Made by a program: the position numbers and the translations under genes. From Rhodoblastus sp. 17X3 (GTDB taxonomy: Bacteria > Pseudomonadota > Alphaproteobacteria > Rhizobiales > Beijerinckiaceae), in contig NZ_JASHHX010000001.1 in the NCBI RefSeq assembly GCF_030056575.1, forward strand, positions 490,982-554,981: a stretch of DNA of 64,000 bases. The letters run 5' to 3'. Below, piece after piece: positions 43,585 through 50,920 of the stretch (its first letter is position 1; each line of letters opens with the position of its first letter). The notes beneath the pieces were generated by a model, which saw only the letters and a program-made list of their open reading frames with translations, was not told where the DNA came from and searched no databases.

Positions 43585-44439
43585 ATGCAAGACCTCACGC
43601 CCGATGGGCAGCGGCTCGTCAACGACATGGCGCAGCGAACCGACTTCAGTTCCGACGCGGTCGCCACGCTGCTGCGCGCCGTCGCCGCCGGCTATGGAAC
43701 GCAGGCGCAGTTCAACCATCCCGAATTCGGCGGCATGGGGCAATGGTCCCAGGGCGGGATGATCATGATTGGCGATATGTTCAATCAGAATCTGAAATAT
43801 CGGGTTTCCGCGCTGTGCGACGAGATCTCCGCCCTGCTCCGCAGCCAGACGATGTTCGCCGCGCCGGCCTCGAGCCAGTCGCAGTCGCAAGGTTCTTCAT
43901 GGCAGAACCAGGGGGGCGGCTCTTCCGGTTTCCTGAATTCGGGCTCCAGCCTGTTCGTGCAGGGGCCGGGCTCCGGATCCTGGTGGCCCGCCGAACTCGG
44001 CTCGCCCTCGTCCACCGGCGCGCAGAACGATTTGCGCTACGCCTATTTCCCGGCCGCGCGGCGCCTCGCCGTGCAGGTCGGCGGGCAGACGCGGGTCTAT
44101 GATACGCTTGATCACAATATCGGCGGTTTCTCGCAGCAGCAGGGCGGCGATCAGTCGGTGACCTTCACCAGCCAGTATGGACTGGTCCGCGTCGCCGATC
44201 TGCCTTTGGTTTCGCCAGCGGGGGAAAACGCCTCGCCGCCACAGTCGGCGCCTGCCCAGCAACAGCCTGCGCCTTTCGCTCCGCCTGCGCCGGAGCCCGT
44301 CGCGGCCGCGCCGGGCGGCCTTGCTTCCAAGGACGATATTTTCTCCGCGCTCGAACGCCTTGCCGATCTCCGTCAGAAGAACATTCTCACGGAAGTAGAA
44401 TTCGCGGCAAAAAAGGCGGAGTTGCTCAGCCGGCTCTGA
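43585..44439 (+). CDS. SHOCT-domain protein
   Basis: A 284-residue soluble protein. The first 90 residues contain a predicted helical domain (LTPDGQRLVNDMAQRTDFSS, FNQNLKYRVSALCDEISALL). A Gln/Ser/Gly-rich linker follows, then a beta-rich middle (RLAVQVGGQTRVYDTLDHNIGG), a Pro/Ala/Gln linker, and a C-terminal SHOCT domain (DDIFSALERLADLRQKNILT). SHOCT domains mediate oligomerisation or nucleic-acid interactions; role unknown. GGAG eight bases before the ATG. Confidence 0.82.
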   Translation: MQDLTPDGQRLVNDMAQRTDFSSDAVATLLRAVAAGYGTQAQFNHPEFGGMGQWSQGGMIMIGDMFNQNLKYRVSALCDEISALLRSQTMFAAPASSQSQSQGSSWQNQGGGSSGFLNSGSSLFVQGPGSGSWWPAELGSPSSTGAQNDLRYAYFPAARRLAVQVGGQTRVYDTLDHNIGGFSQQQGGDQSVTFTSQYGLVRVADLPLVSPAGENASPPQSAPAQQQPAPFAPPAPEPVAAAPGGLASKDDIFSALERLADLRQKNILTEVEFAAKKAELLSRL

Positions 44440-44803
44440 ACAACGACGCGCAATGGCGGTCATGGTCTCGGGCGCCCGGCCGAAGTGGCCTTTCCGCGCG
44501 CCTCGCTTTTTCCGCCGAGGCTGAGCCTAATGCTTTAGCGGTATTCATCGCGCCGATTTGGCGCCTGAATGCGGCGTCGGCGCCATGGTAATTTGCGTTG
44601 ACGACATGGCCGGGCGGAACCGATTGCGCTTCGGCTTTCCGGCCCCTCTTCGCGACCGGCTGAGGAGCGCGGGCGAGCGAATGATTTAAGGGCGAACCGG
44701 CCGGACTGATCGAACCCGGCGAAATTGTCGCGGCGGCGAGGGGCTTTGGCGGTTTGACGCGACGGCGGGAAGTCGGCGCGCTTCGTTTTGCGGAGATGGT
44801 TTC
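44440..44803. other. 364-base gene-free region
   Basis: Between the SHOCT gene and the phosphoesterase gene I see no conserved protein or strong hairpin. GGAG eight bases before 44804 is the ribosome site of the next gene. Confidence 0.5.
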
Positions 44804-46129
44804 ATGGCGGTCCCAGCCTATAGCCACATCGTCGTCGTCGTTATGGAAAACCATAATTACAGCGAGATCGCGGGGAACCCCGACGCTCCATTCATCAACA
44901 GCCTGATGGCGGGCGGCGCCAATCTGACCAATTTCAGCGCCTTGATGCATCCGAGCCAGCCGAACTATTTCGCGCTTTACGCAGGCTCCACCTTCGGCAC
45001 CACCGACGACAATGCGTATAGCGAGCCGGACCCGACCCTCTATACGGTCTTGCATAACGCCGGCCTCACCTTCACCGGCTATGTCGATACGACTGGCGGC
45101 GGCAGCGATCTCAACCATGACCCCTGGGTTTCTTTCCCCGAGGGCTATTCGGTTCAGACCAATTTCACCAGTTTTCCTGCGCTGTTTCCGAGCGGGAACT
45201 ATTCCTCTCTTCCGTCCGTGTCCTATGTCATCCCGAGCATCACCAATGACATGCACAGCGGAACGATCGCGGCGGGAGACAGCTGGCTTCAGGCCAATCT
45301 GGCCGCCTACGCGCAATGGGCCTTGACCAATAATTCCTTGCTTGTCGTCGTGTGGGACGAAAGCAACGACGCGTCAGCCCAGACGACTAATCAGGTTCCA
45401 GCCATTCTGTACGGCGCCAATGTCGTGCCGGGAAACTACAACACCGCCTATAACGACTATAACCTTCTCAGCACCATCACCGGCGCGTTCGGCCTGACCG
45501 GCCCCAACAATGCCGCAACAGCGGACACGATTCAGGTTTTCTGCTTCATGGCCGGCACGTTGATCCGCACGCCGGATGGCGAGGCGGCGGTCGAAACGCT
45601 CGAACGCGGCGATCTGGTCGTGACGGCCGATGGCGCGGCGAAGCCCATTCGCTGGGTCGGGCGGCAGACCATTTCCGCGATCTTCGCCGATCCGTTGCGC
45701 AACTGGCCGATCCGCGTCAAGGCCGGAGCGCTGGCCGACAACGTCCCTTCTCGCGATCTGCTGCTGTCGCCCGATCACGCGCTGCTGGTCGGCGGCGTGC
45801 TGATCCAGGCCGCCGCGCTGGTCAATGGAACGTCGATCGTCCGCGAGAGCGAGGTCTCTTCGGTCTTTGTCTATTACCACGTCGAACTGGACGATCATTC
45901 CCTGATCCTGGCGGAAAACACGCCGGCGGAGACGTTCATCGACAACGCCGACCGCCTCAACTTCGACAATTGGGCCGAGCATGACGCCCTTTTTCCAGAG
46001 GGCAAGCCAATCGTCGAACTGGCGCTCCCGCGCGCGAAAGCGCGCCGACAGGTCCCGCTGCGCATTCGGACGGCGCTTGACGCGCGTGCGAAAAGCATCG
46101 GCGCCGAAGAGGCTGCGGCGGTCGCCTGA
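44804..46129 (+). CDS. Phosphoesterase (acid phosphatase/PLC family) fused to a C-terminal Hint domain
   Basis: A 441-residue two-domain protein. Residues 1-245 are a phosphoesterase of the alkaline-phosphatase superfamily with the metal/catalytic motifs MENHNYSE (14-21), HPSQPNYF (49-56), DMHSG (149-153) and WDESND (184-189). Residues 247 to about 385 are a Hint (hedgehog/intein) domain: it starts with Cys247 in CFMAGTLIRTPDGE, continues LERGDLVVTADG and IRWVGRQTI, and has SPDHALLV and the VYYHVELDDHSLILAENTPAET block. No signal peptide is visible at the N-terminus. Hint domains cut the peptide bond before their first Cys; here this would release the phosphoesterase after Phe246. Function is unknown. 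Confidence 0.85.
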   Translation: MAVPAYSHIVVVVMENHNYSEIAGNPDAPFINSLMAGGANLTNFSALMHPSQPNYFALYAGSTFGTTDDNAYSEPDPTLYTVLHNAGLTFTGYVDTTGGGSDLNHDPWVSFPEGYSVQTNFTSFPALFPSGNYSSLPSVSYVIPSITNDMHSGTIAAGDSWLQANLAAYAQWALTNNSLLVVVWDESNDASAQTTNQVPAILYGANVVPGNYNTAYNDYNLLSTITGAFGLTGPNNAATADTIQVFCFMAGTLIRTPDGEAAVETLERGDLVVTADGAAKPIRWVGRQTISAIFADPLRNWPIRVKAGALADNVPSRDLLLSPDHALLVGGVLIQAAALVNGTSIVRESEVSSVFVYYHVELDDHSLILAENTPAETFIDNADRLNFDNWAEHDALFPEGKPIVELALPRAKARRQVPLRIRTALDARAKSIGAEEAAAVA

Positions 46130-46294
46130 ATATTTGTCGCTCGCCTGAACCGCCACGCGCCATCGCGGACGTGGCGAGGCTGGAAGCCCGCCCTTGCATT
46201 TCAGATTTGTGGGATTGCGCCCCCGGAGACCATCGATTTCAATCGGAGAGGACTGATTTCGGTTTGGTTGTGTACCGTTAATGATAACGAGTGT

Positions 46295-46311
46295 TAATAT
46301 TGCAAATATTA
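46295..46311. promoter_or_regulatory. AT-rich palindrome upstream of the GGDEF-EAL gene
   Basis: TAATATT-GCA-AATATTA, a perfect 7-base inverted repeat in an AT-rich stretch, 77 bases before the start codon. It could be an operator or H-NS-like binding region. Confidence 0.4.
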
Positions 46312-46350
46312 CTTTGTATTAAGGGCTTGGCTTGTAATCACGGGAGGATA

Positions 46351-46500
46351 ATGCGAGCGATAACCTTTAATACTGGAAATTTGCCTGATGACGAGCGCGA
46401 AACAAGATTCATGGGGGCAAGGCGAACTTTACGAAATGCTGTGCCTCATGATGATGGGCTATTGCGTCTGGGTGTTCGGCACGAAATTCGGCTTCTTTGA
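46351..46500 (+). CDS. Possible 49-residue upstream frame overlapping the GGDEF-EAL start
   Basis: Starts MRAITFNTGNLPDDERE with a strong GGGAGG ribosome site three bases away, and overlaps the first 113 bases of the GGDEF-EAL gene in another frame. The real gene at 46388 has no good ribosome site, so translation could re-initiate from this frame. No protein family recognised. Confidence 0.3.
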   Translation: MRAITFNTGNLPDDERETRFMGARRTLRNAVPHDDGLLRLGVRHEIRLL

Positions 46501-47971
46501 TTACTTTTTTTATTTTTCGGCGGAACATGATCTGCTGAATCTTGTGATGTTGAGCGGATGTATAGGTCTGGGCGCGGTCGCCGCGACAATCCGCAAGTCT
46601 TTCCTGCTGCGCAAAGCCATGAGGGGTCGCGCCGCCGCGGAAATGCGCACCGAATCCATCGCGCGCCATGATGCGCTGACCGGGCTCGCCAACCGCCGTT
46701 TCTTCCTTGAACTGTTTGACGGGATGATGAAGTCGCATCAGCCCGGGGACCGGCTTGCTGTCATGGTCATTGATCTCGACCGGTTCAAGCCGGTCAACGA
46801 CGTCCATGGCCATGCCGCTGGAAACGCCGTGATTTGCGCCGTCGCGGACAGGTTGCGCCAGATCGTTCCTTCAAGAGGCGTCGTGGCCCGTCTGGGCGGC
46901 GATGAATTCGCTGTCGTCGTGCCCTATGGCGAAGGGCCGGACACGCTCATTGTGCTGGCGGAGCAAATCATCGCCGCGATACGGGCGCCCATTCACTGGA
47001 ATCACAACCGGATTCATGTGGACGCGACGATCGGGATCGCCCCGGTGACGCTGGACAACAATGAGCCCGAAGGCCTGCTGCATGCGGCGGATCTTGCGAT
47101 GTATGAGGGCAAGAGGGACGGGCGCGGGACGTTTCGCATTTTTGCGGCCGAGATGGGCGCCGCCTTGAAGGCGCGGGCGGAACTGGAATCCGATCTGCGC
47201 CTGGGGATCGCGCGCGGCGAATTCGTTCCTTTCTTCCAGCCTGTCGTCAGGCTCCCGTCCGAGGACCTCGTCGGTTTCGAGGCGCTGGCCCGCTGGAACC
47301 ATCCGACCAAGGGGTTGATTGCTCCGGACATTTTCATTCCGGTCGCCGAGCAGACCGGAATGATCGGCGATCTGTTCTACAGCCTCCTCCATCAAGCCTG
47401 CATGAGCGCGCAAAACTGGCCGCCCCACCTCCTGCTCTCCGTTAATGTGGCGCCGCAGCAGCTTCAGGATCCGCGTCTGCCCCAGCGGGTCCTCGCCATC
47501 CTGACCGAGACGGGCTTCGCCCCGAGCCGTCTCGAAACAGAAATCACCGAAACGGCGATCATCAATGATCTCCAGGCCGCGCGTTCGGCGCTGATGTCGC
47601 TTCAGAATATCGGCGTGAAGATCGCCCTCGACGATTTCGGAACTGGCTATTCGAGCCTTTATCATCTCCGCGAACTGCGGTTCAACAAGCTCAAGATCGA
47701 CAGGAGCTACGTCACGACGCTCATGCAGGGCAGCGAGGGCGCCAAGCTGGTCGACGCCATTATTCAACTTGGCGCGAGCCTCGGCATGGAGACCACGGCC
47801 GAGGGCATCGAAACCACATCAAATCTTGACTGGTTGTCGCGCCAGGGCTGCACCTTCGGTCAGGGCTATCTGTTCGGGCGGCCGATGCCGAAAGACGCCG
47901 CCGACCGCTTCCTCGAAAACATCCGGATCACGAATCGCGTCGAGCAGCCTGGACGGGCCAACGCCGGATAA
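46388..47971 (+). CDS. Membrane GGDEF-EAL cyclic-di-GMP enzyme
   Basis: A 527-residue protein. Two hydrophobic segments (LMMMGYCVWVFG, LNLVMLSGCIGLGAVAA) precede a GGDEF domain with intact RLGGDEFAVV (about residues 95-255) and an EAL domain with EALARW, SVNVAPQQL, ETEITETAI and DDFGTGYSSL. Both active sites look intact, so it may both make and degrade c-di-GMP. No PAS or GAF sensor domain. The ribosome site is weak and a short upstream frame overlaps its start. Confidence 0.9.
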   Translation: MTSAKQDSWGQGELYEMLCLMMMGYCVWVFGTKFGFFDYFFYFSAEHDLLNLVMLSGCIGLGAVAATIRKSFLLRKAMRGRAAAEMRTESIARHDALTGLANRRFFLELFDGMMKSHQPGDRLAVMVIDLDRFKPVNDVHGHAAGNAVICAVADRLRQIVPSRGVVARLGGDEFAVVVPYGEGPDTLIVLAEQIIAAIRAPIHWNHNRIHVDATIGIAPVTLDNNEPEGLLHAADLAMYEGKRDGRGTFRIFAAEMGAALKARAELESDLRLGIARGEFVPFFQPVVRLPSEDLVGFEALARWNHPTKGLIAPDIFIPVAEQTGMIGDLFYSLLHQACMSAQNWPPHLLLSVNVAPQQLQDPRLPQRVLAILTETGFAPSRLETEITETAIINDLQAARSALMSLQNIGVKIALDDFGTGYSSLYHLRELRFNKLKIDRSYVTTLMQGSEGAKLVDAIIQLGASLGMETTAEGIETTSNLDWLSRQGCTFGQGYLFGRPMPKDAADRFLENIRITNRVEQPGRANAG

Positions 47972-47986
47972 GCCACCGCTGTTTGG

Positions 47987-48469
47987 TCAGCGCCGCGCCT
48001 TGAAGAAGTCGCGCAACATTTCGGCGGCCTCCGTGGCGCGGATTCCGCCATAGATCTCCGGGCGGTGATGGCAGGTCTTCTGGGCGAAAAAACGCGGGCC
48101 GTTCTCCACAGCGCCGCCCTTTTCGTCCTCGGCGGCGAAATAAAGCCGGCGGATGCGGGCGAAGGAGATCGCCCCGGCGCACATGGCGCAAGGCTCCAGC
48201 GTCACATAGAGGTCGCAGCCAATCAGGCGCTCGTCCTTCAGCCGCCTCGCCGCCGCGCGGATCGCCAGCACTTCGGCATGGGCGGTCGGGTCGTGGTCTT
48301 GAATCGTGCGATTGCCAGCGCTGGCGAGGATTTCGCCGTCCCTGACCACGCAGGCGCCAATGGGCGCCTCGCCGCGCGCCGCCGCCGCCCGCGCCTCGGC
48401 GAAGGCGCGCGCCCAGGGATCGGAAAAAGCGTCGGCTGAGGTTTCGGGCAAGGGCAAGGCGAGCCTCAC
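47987..48469 (-). CDS. tadA: tRNA-specific adenosine deaminase
   Basis: Deaminates A34 to inosine in tRNA-Arg(ACG); 160 residues. The zinc site and catalytic Glu are HAEV and PCAMC (TLEPCAMCAGAISFARI). The start is taken as GTG at 48469 giving MRLALPLPETSADAFSD; no ATG is available at this point, and the much longer open frame upstream runs opposite to rluB and is not real. Divergent from rluB. Confidence 0.92.
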   Translation of the reverse strand: MRLALPLPETSADAFSDPWARAFAEARAAAARGEAPIGACVVRDGEILASAGNRTIQDHDPTAHAEVLAIRAAARRLKDERLIGCDLYVTLEPCAMCAGAISFARIRRLYFAAEDEKGGAVENGPRFFAQKTCHHRPEIYGGIRATEAAEMLRDFFKARR

Positions 48470-48511
48470 GCAAATGTTTCGCAACAACGCCGCCTCTGCT
48501 ATCAGACGGCA

Positions 48512-50041
48512 ATGGAAAACGACACTCCCAAAAAGCCCGGCCCCGCCCGCAAGCCCGCCGCCCGGAAACCGGCGGCGAAAAAGCCCGCGCCCGCCGCGCG
48601 CGATTTCGAGGGCGAGCGCATCGCCAAGGTCATGGCGCGCGCCGGCCTGTGCTCGCGCCGCGACGCGGAGCTGTGGATCGAGCAGGGCCGCGTCGCCGTC
48701 AATGGCGAGGTTCTGACCAGCGCTGCCAAAAACGTCACCGACGACGATAAGGTCACGGTGGACGGCCGGCCGCTCTCGACCCGCGAGCGCACCCGGCTCT
48801 TCCTGTTCCACAAGCCGCGCGGACTCGTCACGACCGACCGCGACCCGGAAGGCCGGCCCACGGTTTTCGACTATATCGCGGAAAAGAACCCGCATCTGCC
48901 GCGCCTGATGTCGATCGGCCGGCTCGACATCAACACCGAGGGCCTGCTGCTGCTCACCAATGACGGCGGTCTCGCGCGCGTGCTGGAGCTGCCTTCGACC
49001 GGCTGGCTGCGCCGCTATCGCGCCCGCGCCAATGGCGCGACCGATCAGGCCAAACTCGACACGCTCGCCAAGGGCGTCACCATCGACGGCGTGGATTACG
49101 CTGGAGTGGACGCCAAGCTCGATCGTGTGCAGGGCGCCAATGTCTGGATCACGCTCGGCCTGCGCGAGGGCAAGAACCGCGAGGTCAAGCGCCTGCTGGA
49201 ACATCTCGGCCTTGCGACCAACCGCCTGATCCGCCTGTCCTACGGCCCGTTCCAGCTTGGCGAGACGCCGGAGGGCGTGGTCGAGGAGGTGCGCACGCGC
49301 GTGCTGGCCGACCAGCTTGGCGCGCATCTGGCGCAGGAGGCGGGCGTCGATTTCGACGGCCCGGTCATCGACCGGACGCCGGAACCCGAGCCGGAACTGC
49401 GCGGGCCCCGCGAGAATAGCGGGCCGCGTCCGAAACGGCCGCCGCAAGAAACAGAAACCCGGCGGCCGGAAAAGAAGATGGGAACGGAAAAAGCCGGGCC
49501 GCGCAAACATGTCTCGGCCCTGCGCAGCGCACGCTACAAGGCGGAAAAAGGCCCGCGCCGGCGCGTCGAAAGCGGCGCGACCGAGGACCGCAGGGGCCGC
49601 AAGGTCCTGGTCGAGCGCGTCAGCACGGCGGGGCCGCGCGCCGAACCGGAGGATACGCGCAACGCCCGCCGCTTCCGCGCGGAGAGGGAGAAGGTGGACG
49701 CGCCCGCGCGAAAAGGCCCGTCCGGAAAAGGCGGCGCGCGCGCGGAAAAATTTTCCGGCGAGACCGGCGCGGCCAAGCATTTCCGCCGCGACGGAGCGTC
49801 GCGCGACGACAACGCCGGAGGCCGGGATTTTTCACGCCCGCGCGGAGAAAAACCGAGCCGGGGATTTGGCGACAGGCCGGCGGGTGACCGTCCGCAAGAC
49901 CGGAAGCCGACTGGGGGCAAGCCCGCTGGCGGCAGGCCTGCTGGCGGCAAGCCCTTTGGCGCTAAACCTTCGGGCGGCGGATCGTCGGGACCGAGAAAGC
50001 CGCCAAGAAGTCCCGGAACAAGAAATCCCGGAAGAAAATAA
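48512..50041 (+). CDS. rluB: 23S rRNA pseudouridine synthase RluB with long disordered tail
   Basis: A 509-residue protein. The first 30 residues are an Ala/Lys/Pro tail, followed by an S4 RNA-binding domain (RIAKVMARAGLCSRRDAELWI) and the RsuA/RluB catalytic domain with the Asp in SIGRLDINTEGLLLLTNDG and LREGKNREVKRLL. From about residue 285 to the end it is a disordered Arg/Lys/Gly/Pro-rich tail with repeats such as AGGKPFGAKP. Such tails are common in alphaproteobacterial RluB but this one is long. It modifies U2605 of 23S rRNA by analogy. Confidence 0.9.
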   Translation: MENDTPKKPGPARKPAARKPAAKKPAPAARDFEGERIAKVMARAGLCSRRDAELWIEQGRVAVNGEVLTSAAKNVTDDDKVTVDGRPLSTRERTRLFLFHKPRGLVTTDRDPEGRPTVFDYIAEKNPHLPRLMSIGRLDINTEGLLLLTNDGGLARVLELPSTGWLRRYRARANGATDQAKLDTLAKGVTIDGVDYAGVDAKLDRVQGANVWITLGLREGKNREVKRLLEHLGLATNRLIRLSYGPFQLGETPEGVVEEVRTRVLADQLGAHLAQEAGVDFDGPVIDRTPEPEPELRGPRENSGPRPKRPPQETETRRPEKKMGTEKAGPRKHVSALRSARYKAEKGPRRRVESGATEDRRGRKVLVERVSTAGPRAEPEDTRNARRFRAEREKVDAPARKGPSGKGGARAEKFSGETGAAKHFRRDGASRDDNAGGRDFSRPRGEKPSRGFGDRPAGDRPQDRKPTGGKPAGGRPAGGKPFGAKPSGGGSSGPRKPPRSPGTRNPGRK

Positions 50042-50044
50042 GCC

Positions 50045-50614
50045 GTGCGGATTGTTGGCGGGCGGCTGAAAGGGCGCACTCTGCAAGGTCCGCGCGGGGA
50101 GGGCATTCGCCCGACTTCCGACCGCCTGCGCGAGACCCTGTTCAATATTCTGGCCCATTCCTATGGCGATCCTGTTCCGGGCGCGCGGGTGATCGACCTT
50201 TTCGCGGGCACGGGCGCCTTCGGGCTGGAGGCGGTTTCGCGCGGCGCCGAATTCTGCCTTTTTGTCGACGACGGTTCGCAGGCGCGTGCGCTTCTGCGCG
50301 AAAATGTCGAGGCTCTGGGGCTGGGCGGGGTCACGCGCATCTTCCGACGCGACGCCCGCCGACTTGGCGCCGCGCCGCCCGGCCCGCCCTATACGCTGGC
50401 CTTTCTCGATCCGCCCTATAACCGTGGCCTGGCCGAGCCGGCGCTGATTTCGCTGGCGCGCGGCGGCTGGCTGGCGCCGGAAGCCCTGGTGATCGTGGAG
50501 GAGGCGGCGGCGGCCGTTTTCGAGCCGGCGGCGGGCTTCGACCTGCTTGAGCGTCGCGATTACGGCGAAACGGAAGCGATTTTTTTGCGTCATGCGCCCA
50601 AGGGACAGGCTTGA
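50045..50614 (+). CDS. rsmD: 16S rRNA m2G966 methyltransferase
   Basis: A 189-residue SAM-dependent methyltransferase. RsmD signatures are MRIVGGRLKGR, RPTSDRLRETLFNIL, DLFAGTGAFGLEAVSRG and the catalytic LDPPYN. GTG start four bases after the rluB stop. The two rRNA modification genes form an operon. Confidence 0.93.
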   Translation: MRIVGGRLKGRTLQGPRGEGIRPTSDRLRETLFNILAHSYGDPVPGARVIDLFAGTGAFGLEAVSRGAEFCLFVDDGSQARALLRENVEALGLGGVTRIFRRDARRLGAAPPGPPYTLAFLDPPYNRGLAEPALISLARGGWLAPEALVIVEEAAAAVFEPAAGFDLLERRDYGETEAIFLRHAPKGQA

Positions 50615-50666
50615 CCCACCCCGGAGCGTGCCCTATGACAGGCGCATCATTCAGGAAACGTTCCCA

Positions 50667-50717
50667 ATGCGGAAAATCCTTGTAGTTATTCGAGCGCCAC
50701 GAGCGGGCCGGGACTGA
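50667..50717 (+). CDS. ilvL: ilv operon leader peptide
   Basis: A 16-residue peptide, MRKILVVIRAPRAGRD, with five consecutive Ile-Leu-Val-Val-Ile codons. Ribosome stalling at these codons when branched-chain aminoacyl-tRNA is short would favour antitermination and read-through into ilvB. The AGGAA upstream is a plausible ribosome site. Confidence 0.75.
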   Translation: MRKILVVIRAPRAGRD

Positions 50718-50747
50718 CCCGGATCACCTGCCGATGGCGCATACCCG

Positions 50748-50770
50748 GGTCCCGAAAGGGGCCTTTTTTA
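50748..50770 (+). terminator. ilv attenuator terminator
   Basis: Stem GGTCCC / GGGGCC with GAAA loop (one G-T pair) followed by TTTTTTA, 31 bases after the leader peptide stop. Confidence 0.8.
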
Positions 50771-50920
50771 TTTTGGTCGCGCCGGAATGGGCCGTGTCCG
50801 GACCCTCGGGCCAGAGGCCCGGTCAGGAGCGAACGCGACGCCGAGCTGATGCGAGGGGACCCATGACCACGAATGTCGCGGGCATGGAAACAAAACGAAA
50901 CAGATGAGCTGGAGCTGAAA

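Larger units (their letters stand above)
50615..50920 (+). promoter_or_regulatory. ilvB leader region with transcription attenuator
   Basis: This stretch of 306 bases contains the leader peptide gene (50667-50717), alternative hairpins around its stop codon, a Rho-independent terminator at 50748-50770 and a second short frame MTTNVAGMETKRNR (50863-50907) with a good ribosome site (GAGGGGACCC). The hairpin CCGGG/CCCGG at 50708-50722 covers the leader stop codon; CGGGAC at 50709-50714 can instead pair with GTCCCG at 50749-50754, which would break the terminator. Confidence 0.75.

Noticed and set aside
44440..44803. Hidden small gene in the 364-base gap
   Set aside because: No frame with a ribosome site and recognisable composition was found.
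47987..49780. 597-codon frame on the minus strand ending in tadA
   Set aside because: Only the last 160 codons are TadA. The rest is antisense to rluB.
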